Shown here: piece by piece, positions 25,675 to 35,376 of the stretch
Position numbering within the stretch: position 1 is the first letter of the stretch
Layout: each line of letters begins with the position of its first letter
The notes under the pieces: generated by a model
The model's database searches: none
What the model was told of the DNA's origin: nothing
The model's input: the letters and a program-made list of their open reading frames with translations, nothing else
Position numbers and translations under genes: made by a program
DNA from: Bacteroides faecalis
Lineage (GTDB): Bacteria; Bacteroidota; Bacteroidia; Bacteroidales; Bacteroidaceae
Direction: 5' to 3'
NCBI RefSeq assembly: GCF_003865075.1
Contig: NZ_BHWB01000008.1
Span: 186,001 to 250,000, forward strand
Length of the DNA stretch: 64,000 nt

Positions 25675-26868
25675 ATGATAAAAATTGACTTTAAGCAGCA
25701 TCGACGCGAAATAATCGGTATCATTATAGCGGTCTTACTAATAATAGGAGGTATGTCCATCTTTAGATATACTTCTTTCAATAAAGATTTTGAGATTGTA
25801 GACGATTTGGGAGGAAATATCTTTCCGTCGGCTATCTTGTCGGTAGCTACAACGGATGCACAAGTAATCACTCCTTCGGATTCTTTGTATTTGGGAAATC
25901 CTAAATCGTGTATTGCTATCCGGATAAAATCAAGGACAGCTTATAGTCGTGTGCGGATTGAAGTGGCGGAAACTCCTTTCTTTTCCCGTTCCGTATCGGA
26001 ATTTGTATTGAATAAGCCCCGGACGGAATATACTATTTATCCGGATATTATTTGGAATTATGAAGCATTGAAAAATAATGTGCAGGCAGAGCCCGTCAGC
26101 GTTGCGGTGGAAGTTGAGATAAATGGAGAGAATCTGGGGCAACGTGTCCGTACATTCTCTGTGCGTAGTATTAATGAATGTCTGTTGGGGTATGTGGCAA
26201 AAGGAGTTAAGTTTTATGATACCGGTATTTTCTTTGCTGCTTATGTCAATGAGGAGAATCCGATGATTGATCAATTGCTTCGCGAAGCATTAAATACTCG
26301 TATCGTGAATCGTTTCCTAGGTTATCAGAGTCCGGTTAAAGGCGCTGTTGATAAACAGGTATATGCACTTTGGAATGTACTACAAAAACGCAAGTTCCGT
26401 TATAGCTCCGTATCTAATACAAGTCTTTCAAGCAATGTCGTCTTTTCTCAACGTGTTCGTACGTTTGATGATTCTTTGGAGTCTTCACAGATTAACTGTG
26501 TAGATGGAAGCGTACTTTTTGCTTCCTTGCTGCGTGCCATTAATATCGATCCGATTCTGGTACGTACGCCGGGACATATGTTTGTTGGCTATTATACGGA
26601 TAACTCTCATAAAGATATGAATTTTTTAGAAACCACAATGATTGGTGATGTGGACTTGGATGACTTTTTCCCGGATGAACAGCTGGACTCTACGATGGTC
26701 GGTAAATCTCAGAATGAGATGTCATTACTTACTTTTGAGAAATCCAAAGAATACGGGAATAAGAAATATAAGGAGAATGCGAAAGGAATTCATTCGGGTA
26801 AATTGAATTATATGTTTTTGGAAATCTCCAAAGATGTACGTCGAAAAATACAGCCTATAGGGAAATAG
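25675..26868 (+). CDS. membrane-anchored transglutaminase-like protein
   Basis: 397 residues with one N-terminal membrane span (about 13-32) and a large extracytoplasmic part. Near residues 281-330 lie the transglutaminase-fold elements: Cys in INCVDGSVLFASLLRA, His in RTPGHMFVGY and a possible Asp in NFLETTMIGD. Bacterial members are usually cysteine peptidases or peptide-cleaving enzymes rather than cross-linkers. The gene is divergent from the two-component operon. A -7 element TATCTTTG at 25623-25630 gives a leader of about 40 nt. No substrate can be proposed. Confidence 0.8.
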   Translation: MIKIDFKQHRREIIGIIIAVLLIIGGMSIFRYTSFNKDFEIVDDLGGNIFPSAILSVATTDAQVITPSDSLYLGNPKSCIAIRIKSRTAYSRVRIEVAETPFFSRSVSEFVLNKPRTEYTIYPDIIWNYEALKNNVQAEPVSVAVEVEINGENLGQRVRTFSVRSINECLLGYVAKGVKFYDTGIFFAAYVNEENPMIDQLLREALNTRIVNRFLGYQSPVKGAVDKQVYALWNVLQKRKFRYSSVSNTSLSSNVVFSQRVRTFDDSLESSQINCVDGSVLFASLLRAINIDPILVRTPGHMFVGYYTDNSHKDMNFLETTMIGDVDLDDFFPDEQLDSTMVGKSQNEMSLLTFEKSKEYGNKKYKENAKGIHSGKLNYMFLEISKDVRRKIQPIGK

Positions 26869-26935
26869 TGTTGCTTTTCGTCTTGTTTATCAGCCTTTCT
26901 TTGAGTGATTGAAATTATTTTCCACTTTTTATTTT

Positions 26936-26943
26936 TATCTTTG
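26936..26943 (+). promoter_or_regulatory. promoter -7 element for the DUF3805 gene
   Basis: TATCTTTG matches the -7 consensus, 27 bp before the start codon. The -33 element is degenerate. Confidence 0.5.
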
Positions 26944-26970
26944 CATTCATAATTCTTAAAATGAAAGAGA

Positions 26971-27771
26971 ATGCAAGGCAAGAAATTTATCTCTCCCGGA
27001 GCATGGTTCTCCATGATTTATCCATCGGACTGGAACGAGTTTGAGGATGGTGAAGGCTCTTTTCTTTTCTATAACCCCGAAGTATGGACGGGCAACTTTC
27101 GTATATCCGCTTTTAAGGGGAAAGCCGGTTATGGCAAAGAAGCCGTTCGGCAGGAACTGAAAGAGAATGAAACTGCTTCTTTGGTTAAAATAGGAACGTT
27201 GGAATGTGCATATAGCAAAGAAATGTTTCAGGAGGAAGGGACTTACTATACTTCTCATTTATGGATTGTCGGAATAGATGATTTAGCTTTTGAATGCTCG
27301 TTTACTGTACCTAAAGGTGGCGATGTGAAGGAGGCGGAGGCTGTCATTGCTACATTGGAAGCTCGTAAGGAAGGACAGAAGTACCCAGCGGAACTTATTC
27401 CTGTTCGTCTGTCGGAGATTTACCAGATTAATGAAGGATATGAATGGGCAGTTTCTATAGTAAAACAGGAGTTGAAGAAAGACTTTCAGGGAGTAGAAGA
27501 AGATTTGGATAAGCTTCAGCAATTGATTGATAGTGGTAAGATAGGTCCCAAAAAGAAGGATGAATGGCTGGCAATCGGTTTAACGGTTTGTTCTATTCTG
27601 GCCAATGAAGTGGAAGGAGTAGAATGGAAAACGTTAATCGATGGAAACCGTGAAACACCTGTTCTTCAATATCACGATCAGGTGGTTGATCCTATGAAAT
27701 TGGCTTGGAGCAAAATAAAAGCAGGTCAGCCTTGCAATGTTATTGAGGAATATAAATCCATACTTAATTAA
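26971..27771 (+). CDS. DUF3805/DUF3806 domain protein
   Basis: 266 residues with no signal peptide, so probably cytoplasmic. The N-terminal half (KKFISPGAWFSMIYPSDWNEFEDGEGSFLF in part) resembles DUF3805. The C-terminal half (ELKKDFQGVEEDLDKLQQLI, WLAIGLTVCSILANE, MKLAWSKIKAGQPCNV) resembles DUF3806. Both are described from Bacteroides without known function. The ABC-F gene follows after 35 bp on the same strand. Confidence 0.75.
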   Translation: MQGKKFISPGAWFSMIYPSDWNEFEDGEGSFLFYNPEVWTGNFRISAFKGKAGYGKEAVRQELKENETASLVKIGTLECAYSKEMFQEEGTYYTSHLWIVGIDDLAFECSFTVPKGGDVKEAEAVIATLEARKEGQKYPAELIPVRLSEIYQINEGYEWAVSIVKQELKKDFQGVEEDLDKLQQLIDSGKIGPKKKDEWLAIGLTVCSILANEVEGVEWKTLIDGNRETPVLQYHDQVVDPMKLAWSKIKAGQPCNVIEEYKSILN

Positions 27772-27806
27772 TTTAATTATCACAACCCAACTAATCACTA
27801 ACCTAA

Positions 27807-29675
27807 GTGGCAGTACCTTATTTACAAGTAGACAATCTGACCAAGTCTTTCGGGGATTTGGTCTTGATGGAAAATATATCTTTTGGCATTGCTGAAGGGC
27901 AGCGTGTCGGACTTATCGCCAAGAACGGAAGCGGTAAAACGACTTTATTGAATATTATTGCCGGAAAAGAAGGATACGATAGTGGAAACATTGTATTTCG
28001 CCGCGATCTCCGGGTAGATTATCTGGAGCAAGATCCTAAATATCCCGAGGAACTGACTGTACTCGAAGCCTGTTTCCATCATGGAAACAGTACCGTCGAA
28101 CTCATTAAAGAGTATGAACGTTGTATGGAAACAGCCGGACATCCCGGATTAGAAGACCTGTTAGTACGTATGGATCACGAGAAAGCCTGGGAATATGAAC
28201 AGAAAGCCAAGCAAATTCTCTCGCAACTGAAAATCCGTAATTTTGACCAACAGGTGAAACAGCTTTCCGGTGGGCAGCTAAAGCGCGTTGCATTAGCTAA
28301 TGCGTTGATTACTGAACCGGATTTACTGATTCTCGATGAGCCTACCAATCACTTGGATCTTGATATGACGGAATGGCTGGAAGAATATCTTCGTCGTACC
28401 AATCTGAGTTTGTTGATGGTGACACATGACCGTTATTTCCTTGATCGTGTATGTTCGGAGATTATAGAAATAGATAACCGGCAAATTTATCAGTATAAAG
28501 GAAACTACAGCTATTATCTGGAGAAGCGCGAGGAACGTATTGAAGCCAAAAGCGTGGAAATAGAACGTGCCAACAATCTTTATCGTACAGAACTTGATTG
28601 GATGCGTCGTATGCCTCAGGCACGCGGACATAAAGCGCGCTATCGGGAAGATGCTTTTTACGAATTGGAGAAGGTTGCCAAACAACATCTTCGCAATGAT
28701 AATGTGAAGTTGGAAGTGAAGGCTTCTTATATTGGAAGTAAGATATTCGAAGCTGATCATCTCTCTAAAAGCTTCGGTGACTTGAAGATTCTGGATGATT
28801 TTTCTTATATCTTTTCCCGTTACGAAAAGATGGGAATCGTGGGAAACAACGGAACCGGAAAGTCTACCTTTATCAAGATACTGATGGGGCTGGTTCAGCC
28901 GGATAGCGGAATATTGGAAATCGGTGAAACGGTTCGCTTCGGTTATTATTCACAGGATGGGCTTCAGTTTGACGAACGGATGAAGGTGATTGATGTGGTA
29001 CAAGATATTGCTGAAGTGATAGAGCTGGGTAACGGCAAGAAACTGACAGCTTCGCAGTTCTTACAACATTTCCTGTTTACGCCCGAAACTCAGCATAGTT
29101 ATGTTTATAAGTTGAGTGGGGGAGAACGTCGTAGACTTTACCTCTGTACGGTGCTGATGCGTAATCCGAACTTCCTCGTGTTGGACGAACCTACCAACGA
29201 TTTGGATATTATCACCTTAAATGTGCTGGAAGAGTATCTTCAAAGTTTCAAAGGTTGTGTGATCGTTGTATCCCATGACCGCTACTTTATGGATAAAGTA
29301 GTCGATCACTTGCTGGTGTTCAACGGGCAAGGAGATATTCGTGACTTTCCGGGTAATTATAGTGATTACCGGGATTGGAAAGAAGCGAAAGCACAGAAAG
29401 AGAAAGAAGCAGAAAAGCCTCAGGAGGAAAAAACTGTCCGCGTCCGCTTGAACGAAAAACGAAAGATGAGCTTTAAAGAAAAGCGTGAGTTTGAACTTCT
29501 GGAAAAGGAAATTGCAGACTTGGAGGCAGAGAAGACTCAGATAGAAGAGTTGCTTTGTAGTGGTACGCTTTCTGTCGATGAACTAACGGAAAAGTCAAAA
29601 CGTTTGCCCGAAGTAAATGATTTGATTGATGAGAAAACAATGCGTTGGTTGGAGTTAAGCGAGATAGAGGGTTAA
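27807..29675 (+). CDS. ABC-F family ATPase, Uup-like
   Basis: 622 residues from a GTG start. Two ABC cassettes in one chain with no membrane domain. Cassette 1 has LIAKNGSGKTTLLN, LSGGQLKRVAL and LLILDEPTNHLD. Cassette 2 has GIVGNNGTGKSTF, LSGGERRRLYL and FLVLDEPTNDLD. The first Walker A begins with Ala where Gly is usual. A charged coiled coil ends the protein (about 530-615), as in Uup. ABC-F proteins act on the ribosome or on nucleic acid rather than in transport. The length and C-terminal coil favour Uup over an antibiotic-resistance subtype. Confidence 0.9.
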   Translation: MAVPYLQVDNLTKSFGDLVLMENISFGIAEGQRVGLIAKNGSGKTTLLNIIAGKEGYDSGNIVFRRDLRVDYLEQDPKYPEELTVLEACFHHGNSTVELIKEYERCMETAGHPGLEDLLVRMDHEKAWEYEQKAKQILSQLKIRNFDQQVKQLSGGQLKRVALANALITEPDLLILDEPTNHLDLDMTEWLEEYLRRTNLSLLMVTHDRYFLDRVCSEIIEIDNRQIYQYKGNYSYYLEKREERIEAKSVEIERANNLYRTELDWMRRMPQARGHKARYREDAFYELEKVAKQHLRNDNVKLEVKASYIGSKIFEADHLSKSFGDLKILDDFSYIFSRYEKMGIVGNNGTGKSTFIKILMGLVQPDSGILEIGETVRFGYYSQDGLQFDERMKVIDVVQDIAEVIELGNGKKLTASQFLQHFLFTPETQHSYVYKLSGGERRRLYLCTVLMRNPNFLVLDEPTNDLDIITLNVLEEYLQSFKGCVIVVSHDRYFMDKVVDHLLVFNGQGDIRDFPGNYSDYRDWKEAKAQKEKEAEKPQEEKTVRVRLNEKRKMSFKEKREFELLEKEIADLEAEKTQIEELLCSGTLSVDELTEKSKRLPEVNDLIDEKTMRWLELSEIEG

Positions 29676-29743
29676 GCCTAACAAACTGAATAAATACGAA
29701 TAAACAAGTAATTGATAATAAATAATTTATAACTTTTCCTGTC

Positions 29744-30586
29744 ATGTCGAACCTGACCAATTATCATAGTCACTGTCTTTATTGTGACGGACGAGCAAAT
29801 ATGGAAGATTTCATTCGCTTTGCCATTAGTGAGGGTTTCTCTTCCTATGGTATTTCTTCTCATGCCCCACTACCATTCTCTACTGCATGGACTATGGAAT
29901 GGGATCGTATGAATGATTATCTGTGCGAATTTTCCCGTCTGAAGAAAAAATATGCTGATAAGATAGAATTGGCAATCGGGCTTGAAATTGATTATCTAAA
30001 TGAGGATAGCCATCCGGCTTTGCCCTGTTTCCAGGAATTACCGCTCGATTATCGAATAGGTTCTGTACATATGTTATATTCACCGGAGGGGAAAGTTGTG
30101 GATATCGATACTTCTGCCGATACTTACCGTCAGCTGATAGACACGCATTTTTGTGGTGATATAGAACACGTAGTTCGTCTGTATTATAAGAATTTACTTC
30201 GGATGGTGGAGTTAGGTGGATTTGACATTGTAGGTCATGCGGATAAAATGCACTATAATGCTTCATGTTATCGTCCCGGTTTGCTGGATGAGGTTTGGTA
30301 TGACACTCTTGTGCGTGATTATTTTGCAGAGATAGCCCGTCGCGGTTATATTATTGAAATCAATACCAAGTCATATCGTGATTTAGGCACTTTCTATCCC
30401 AATGAACGTTATTTTCCTTTCTTAAAAGAATTAGGTGTCCGAGTACAAGTAAATAGTGATGCACATTATCCGGAACGGATTAATAATAGCCGTCACGAAG
30501 CGCTTCTAGCCTTGAGAAAAGCGGGATTTGAGACAGTCACAGAATGGCATAAAGGGAAATGGGAAGAAATACCCATTAATCTATAG
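29744..30586 (+). CDS. PHP-family histidinol-phosphatase (HisJ/HisK type)
   Basis: 280 residues. The PHP metal-binding motifs are visible: YHSHCLYCDGR at the N-terminus, GISSHAPL at about 36-43, GLEIDYL at about 80-86, DIVGHADKMHY at about 161-171 and VNSDAHYPERI near the C-terminus. The family dephosphorylates histidinol phosphate in histidine biosynthesis. No other his gene is in the window, so the phosphatase may have another substrate. Its last 11 bp overlap the convergent protease gene. Confidence 0.88.
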   Translation: MSNLTNYHSHCLYCDGRANMEDFIRFAISEGFSSYGISSHAPLPFSTAWTMEWDRMNDYLCEFSRLKKKYADKIELAIGLEIDYLNEDSHPALPCFQELPLDYRIGSVHMLYSPEGKVVDIDTSADTYRQLIDTHFCGDIEHVVRLYYKNLLRMVELGGFDIVGHADKMHYNASCYRPGLLDEVWYDTLVRDYFAEIARRGYIIEINTKSYRDLGTFYPNERYFPFLKELGVRVQVNSDAHYPERINNSRHEALLALRKAGFETVTEWHKGKWEEIPINL

Positions 30587-32644
30587 TAGGTAAGTTCCTT
30601 TCAATTTCTTCAATCTTTGCTCCTAATTTGATTTTAGACTTGTGTTCCAGTGTTTTCAGAAGATAGAAATAAATGACCTTGACTTGAATCATGGTGTTAA
30701 TTTGTTCTGTATCAATCACTGAATTTGTGGATTCGTCAAGAGGACTTTGTACAAAGGTTTGCAGAAGTTCTATCATTTTAGTATTTCCCACTGTTGATAA
30801 TAAATCCCAGTTGTCGGCACTTACTATCTTCTTGATGTCATTTGTTAAGGAGTTAATCATTTTTTTGAGTTCTATTATTTCTTTGTCAGTTCGATTGACG
30901 GGGCGGTTAAGTTCATTAATTAATGCATTGATTCTCATGTCTAACTCTGAGTCATGTTCTTTTATGTTAGTTTGTGCAAAGAATATTGCATCATAAATAG
31001 AATTAATTTCGTTAGTTAAAGCATTATTATTCAGCTGACAACAATACATCAGATATTGATAGATATCTTTATCGATTTGTTTTACTTTGACTGATAATGT
31101 TTCTACGTACTCCTCGTGTCTTTTGATTGGAAGTGCTTTTATTGAGCACTCTTCGTTGAGATAACGAATACTCTCTACTTCTATTTGTTTGTAATATACA
31201 TTATATAGTGTATTACAATCATTGAGTGCTACTTCGTATTCTTTAATTACTTCGCAATTGGCAGCAGTAAAGGGTGTATCTATTTTATTAGCAGCCACTT
31301 CCGATCTGTCAAATACCAGAATATTCCGATTCAGAAAATATCTGTACTTTTCTATAACGATATTATTGCGGTAATATTCCAGATACCATTGTCTAAACGC
31401 TTCATTAGATATTGTTTCCAGAGTTTCTGCTTCGGCTGATGTTTGGAACTCGTTTTCTACAATATCGGCAACTTTCAGTTTGATGTTTTCCGGTAGTAAT
31501 GTCCATGAAGAGACGAAAGAAGTCACTTTTTTCTTGCTGTTGCGTGATGTCAAATGTGAAACTCTTTTTTCTGTAGAAGGATGTGTATCCCATGTGTTCT
31601 CAATCACGATTCTGGAAGGGGGATATAGGGTGGGTATCTCCTGATCTATCAATGATTGATAGGATATTGATAAGTGATTATTTTGAGTGATGATATCTGT
31701 TATGATTTGATATGCCTCAAAGAAGTTATTCACTTTTTTCTTTTCTTCGGCCAAATTGGCTAATGCTTCTTTAGTAACATTAAATGAGGAGGCTAAAATC
31801 TCAATTTTATATAATGCAGAAGCAAATACATCTTTTCCAATGTAATCGCATGCTATCCTGTCCGCATCATATTCCATCTGGCGTGATAGCTTGAAATAGG
31901 AATGATTCACTACTCTATACATATATTGTAATATTCTCTTGACCAGGTTAGTGAATATTCGGGTGAATTTACCAAAAAAAGCAAGAGATTGTATCGGAAT
32001 TACACACCACTCATCTACCCATTTATCCCATTTATCTTCTTGAAAAGCAAGGTTATAGATAACAGTGTTGGCTATATAAACAGTAGAGCCTACTTTCATA
32101 CTTTTTTGTGAGAAGTGCCCGAATTCATGTGCTAGTATCCCTTTTAGTTCATCTGTATTGGTAGCATTGAATAGCCCTAAACCGATTTCCAGGTTTTTCT
32201 TTACCGGAAAGAATATACTCCAGAAACTAGTATTATAAAAGACGCAGGCATTGACGTCCGGTGATAAATATACTTTTTTAGGCATAGGGCATTGCGTTTC
32301 CAAAGCAACTTCGCGGATTGCTTGAAATAACTGTGGACATTCTGTTTCTGTAATTAATCTCCTGCTCTCGTTGTTGTTTATTGTACGGGAAAAGATGAAT
32401 TTCACGAGATAGATACCAAACATAAGGAGAAACCTATTCCTCCGACCATAAGGGCAAGTAGTAAAAGCATTAGTCTTATCGAATGGAGAGCCGTTAAATG
32501 TAGAACTCCCCAAAAACAAAATCGATAAGCCAGCCAAATGAGCAGTACTCCTATAGCGATTAATCCTATATATACAAAAATAAATAGAGAGATTCTGAAG
32601 AGAACAATAGAAGAGTGCTGTCGGATAGTGTCGTTGTGTTTCAT
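30576..32644 (-). pseudogene. M48 family metalloprotease, frameshifted near 32423
   Basis: Two overlapping frames encode one protein. The first (32644 to about 32424) gives an N-terminus with two membrane spans ending in MVGGIGFSL. The second frame, from about 32423 down, continues MFGIYLVKFIFSRT through the catalytic domain. Adding one A at TTATG (to TTAATG) joins them into a protein of about 690 residues. The protease domain has zinc motif HEFGH in GILAHEFGHFSQKS and the later Glu in MEYDADRIACDYIG. The rest is a helical cytoplasmic tail of about 350 residues. Relatives are integral-membrane proteases of the HtpX/Ste24 type. Whether the frameshift is real cannot be decided here. Confidence 0.85.
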
Positions 32645-32648
32645 AGCC

Positions 32649-32709
32649 TTTATATAGTTATTTCCTATGCAAATATAAGATTAATTTGCATAGGAAATAA
32701 CTATATAAA
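32649..32709. repeat. 26-bp perfect inverted repeat with embedded promoter element
   Basis: Arms 32649-32674 and 32684-32709 are exact inverse copies separated by 9 bp. The element lies between the M48 gene start and the end of the next gene. On the minus strand it contains TATATTTG (32670-32677), an exact -7 match whose transcript would start about 19 nt before the M48 start codon. Confidence 0.75.
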
Positions 32710-32740
32710 AGACTTTTTGATTAGCGGAGCAGGAATAATA

Positions 32741-33976
32741 TTATTCTGTTCTTTTACAGGCATTTGCTTGGAAGAACTCGTTCAACGCATCTTCGTAATT
32801 ACCTTGTATTAGGATATGATGATTACCAAGTGGATTTTTTAGGAAATATTCGGTAGGAGTATTCATTTTAATACGTACCTGTGTGCGGCACATATTGATA
32901 TAGTTGGTATTCTCTGTTAATGTTCCGGTAGATAGATAATATTCGTCCAAACACTCTCCACCGCATTTTACAATAGTCACATCTCCAGTAGGAAGTAACC
33001 CCTGTATACCTATACTTTTTTCCGATTCAAAATGATTTCGGATGACATATCTTTCCGTTTGTTTGAGTCCTACGGTGCAGTGTGCCAATACCAGTTCGTT
33101 CGTACGAGAGGTTATCATAGATGGGTTAGCCATGAATCCACCTTTTCCTGTCAGTGTTTTCACTGCAAGTAGGGTAAAGACAGATTGTAAATCGCCTTCA
33201 CATCCAGCAATGATTCCTTCGTCATTCAATAAAGACAAAGCCAGACAGCCAGTAGTATCAATCTGTTCCAATATTTTAAAACAACTGATTGTCAATGCAT
33301 CCAGCTTGTTTTCTTCACAGACTTTTTTTATAGCCCTGTATAGTTTCATTGCATTAATCAAATCTTCGGGATTACCCTCCCGGCAAGCGAGAGCCTGTGA
33401 AGCAACAGCAGCACACGAAGCACCTACTTCGTCATCAGCGATATGTTGGAAATGCTTATATACGGCCTCTAGTGGAATATCAATATATTCGATTCCCCAA
33501 CGTCGTTTTGCTAACAGATAATCAACATTGCTGGCAATTAACCAAGAAGAAGGTGTGCCAATGACACCGATGCGTTTTCCAAACAAGGAACGCTGTGCTC
33601 GGAAGTTATTGTATAAGATATGAATTCTCAATATGATAGCAGGTAGTTCTCCATGTAAGATTTCGCTTTTCATACCACGTCCCCGTAGCCAGGAAGAGAT
33701 TTCCAAAGCTGCTGCAAGAGAATTCTGCATACCGTCAGCCAATAAAATAGCGGGGCGGGGGAGGCGTTCAAAATGCTGGATGACTAGTCTTTCCACTCCT
33801 CCGGTAGCGATGAAGATAATTTTGAAATCATCACTACTCAGTTTGTCCATATCTTGGTAATCGACGAATTTAACGGTATAGTATTTCTCGAGCTCACTAA
33901 ACACAGCTTCATGTGAACTACGTAGTGAAGTCTGTTTGTGAAGAAGCGAAGCGAATGAGATGAGATGTATAGTCAT
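32741..33976 (-). CDS. L-fucose/L-arabinose isomerase-like protein
   Basis: 411 residues, cytoplasmic. The overall pattern, with an N-terminal Rossmann-like half (FIATGGVERLV, RIGVIGTPSSWLI) and a C-terminal half (EGIIAGCEGDLQSVFTLLAV, NELVLAHCTVG, CGGECLDEYYLSTGT), fits the L-fucose-isomerase-related group COG2407. CEGD and AHC in the second half resemble its metal-binding residues. Members interconvert aldoses and ketoses, but this one is shorter than FucI (about 590 residues) and stands alone, so the substrate is unknown. It is divergent from the aminotransferase gene. Confidence 0.6.
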   Translation of the reverse strand: MTIHLISFASLLHKQTSLRSSHEAVFSELEKYYTVKFVDYQDMDKLSSDDFKIIFIATGGVERLVIQHFERLPRPAILLADGMQNSLAAALEISSWLRGRGMKSEILHGELPAIILRIHILYNNFRAQRSLFGKRIGVIGTPSSWLIASNVDYLLAKRRWGIEYIDIPLEAVYKHFQHIADDEVGASCAAVASQALACREGNPEDLINAMKLYRAIKKVCEENKLDALTISCFKILEQIDTTGCLALSLLNDEGIIAGCEGDLQSVFTLLAVKTLTGKGGFMANPSMITSRTNELVLAHCTVGLKQTERYVIRNHFESEKSIGIQGLLPTGDVTIVKCGGECLDEYYLSTGTLTENTNYINMCRTQVRIKMNTPTEYFLKNPLGNHHILIQGNYEDALNEFFQANACKRTE

Positions 33977-34005
33977 TATGGTATTGTTTTAAGTTTTCCA
34001 TATGA

Positions 34006-34013
34006 CAAATGTA
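34006..34013 (-). promoter_or_regulatory. promoter -7 element for the isomerase-like gene
   Basis: The minus strand reads TACATTTG, with ATTG about 19 bp upstream as a near -33 element, 30 bp before the start codon. Confidence 0.55.
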
Positions 34014-34097
34014 TAGCTTTCTTTCCATATTTCAATAACGATTTTAACCTTGCTAAGGTTTTTAAAGTTTTTATGTCTCTGTATTCAAATTATTGCG

Positions 34098-34105
34098 TAC
34101 ATTTG
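34098..34105 (+). promoter_or_regulatory. promoter -7 element for the aminotransferase gene
   Basis: TACATTTGCAG matches the -7 consensus and the common GCA start region. The leader would be about 45 nt. Confidence 0.55.
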
Positions 34106-34156
34106 CAGCTTCAAGTAGAAAAAGTAAATAGTAATTAGTAATTTGTAATTAAAATT

Positions 34157-35356
34157 ATGCCAACCATCTCCATTCGCGGAAATGAGATGCCTGCATCTCC
34201 TATCAGAAAGCTGGCTCCTTTAGCAGATGCTGCCAAACAGCGGGGAGTCCATGTGTTTCACCTGAATATCGGACAGCCTGATCTGCCCACTCCTCAGGCC
34301 GCGATTGACGCGATACGCAGTATTGACCGTAAAGTGCTGGAATATAGTCCGAGTGCCGGTTATCGTAGCTATCGCGAAAAATTAGTAGGGTATTATGCTA
34401 AATTCAATATCAATCTGACTGCTGATGATATAATTATTACATCAGGTGGGTCGGAAGCAGTACTTTTCTCTTTTCTTTCCTGTTTGAATCCGGGAGACGA
34501 AATTATTGTTCCTGAGCCGGCTTATGCTAACTATATGGCTTTTGCAATTTCGGCAGGAGCGAAAATCCGCACAATTGCCACTACCATTGAAGAGGGTTTT
34601 TCCCTTCCGAAAGTAGAGAAGTTTGAAGAACTGATAAACGAGCGGACAAAAGCGATATTGATTTGTAATCCAAATAATCCGACCGGTTATCTGTATACTC
34701 GTCGTGAGATGAATCAGATTCGTGATCTGGTGAAGAAATATGACTTGTTCCTGTTCTCTGATGAAGTTTATCGTGAGTTTATTTATACCGGATCTCCTTA
34801 TATCTCTGCCTGTCATTTGGAAGGAATTGAGAATAATGTTGTATTGATTGACTCCGTTTCAAAACGATATTCAGAATGCGGTATTCGTATTGGTGCGTTA
34901 ATTACCAAGAACAAAGAGATACGTGACGCTGTTATGAAGTTCTGTCAGGCACGTTTAAGTCCGCCATTGATCGGACAGATTGCTGCGGAAGCTTCTTTGG
35001 ATGCTCCCGAAGAATATTCGCGTGAAACGTACGATGAATACGTGGAACGTCGTAAATGTCTGATTGACGGATTGAATCGCATACCGGGTGTATATTCTCC
35101 TATTCCGATGGGAGCTTTCTACACAGTGGCAAAGCTTCCGGTAGATGATTCGGATAAGTTCTGTGCATGGTGTCTTTCTGATTTTGAATACGAAGGGCAA
35201 ACAGTCTTTATGGCTCCGGCTTCCGGTTTTTATACAACTCCGGGCTCAGGAATCAATGAAGTACGTATTGCTTATGTATTGAAGAAAGAAGATTTGACGC
35301 GTGCGCTTTTCGTTTTACAAAAAGCATTGGAAGCGTATCCGGGAAGAACAGAATAA
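34157..35356 (+). CDS. class I/II PLP-dependent aminotransferase (aspartate aminotransferase-like)
   Basis: 399 residues. Fold-type I markers are in order: NIGQPDLPTP near residue 40, SGGSEAVLFSFL near 96, ICNPNNPTGYLY near 174, SDEVYREFIY near 200 and the PLP lysine in DSVSKRYSECGIRIG near 236. The Arg that binds the substrate carboxylate is in NEVRIAYV near the C-terminus. It transfers amino groups between amino acids and 2-oxo acids. AspC-like specificity is likely but not certain. The next gene starts 20 bp downstream on the same strand. Confidence 0.92.
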   Translation: MPTISIRGNEMPASPIRKLAPLADAAKQRGVHVFHLNIGQPDLPTPQAAIDAIRSIDRKVLEYSPSAGYRSYREKLVGYYAKFNINLTADDIIITSGGSEAVLFSFLSCLNPGDEIIVPEPAYANYMAFAISAGAKIRTIATTIEEGFSLPKVEKFEELINERTKAILICNPNNPTGYLYTRREMNQIRDLVKKYDLFLFSDEVYREFIYTGSPYISACHLEGIENNVVLIDSVSKRYSECGIRIGALITKNKEIRDAVMKFCQARLSPPLIGQIAAEASLDAPEEYSRETYDEYVERRKCLIDGLNRIPGVYSPIPMGAFYTVAKLPVDDSDKFCAWCLSDFEYEGQTVFMAPASGFYTTPGSGINEVRIAYVLKKEDLTRALFVLQKALEAYPGRTE

Positions 35357-35376
35357 AAGAATTGCGGAACAAATAA

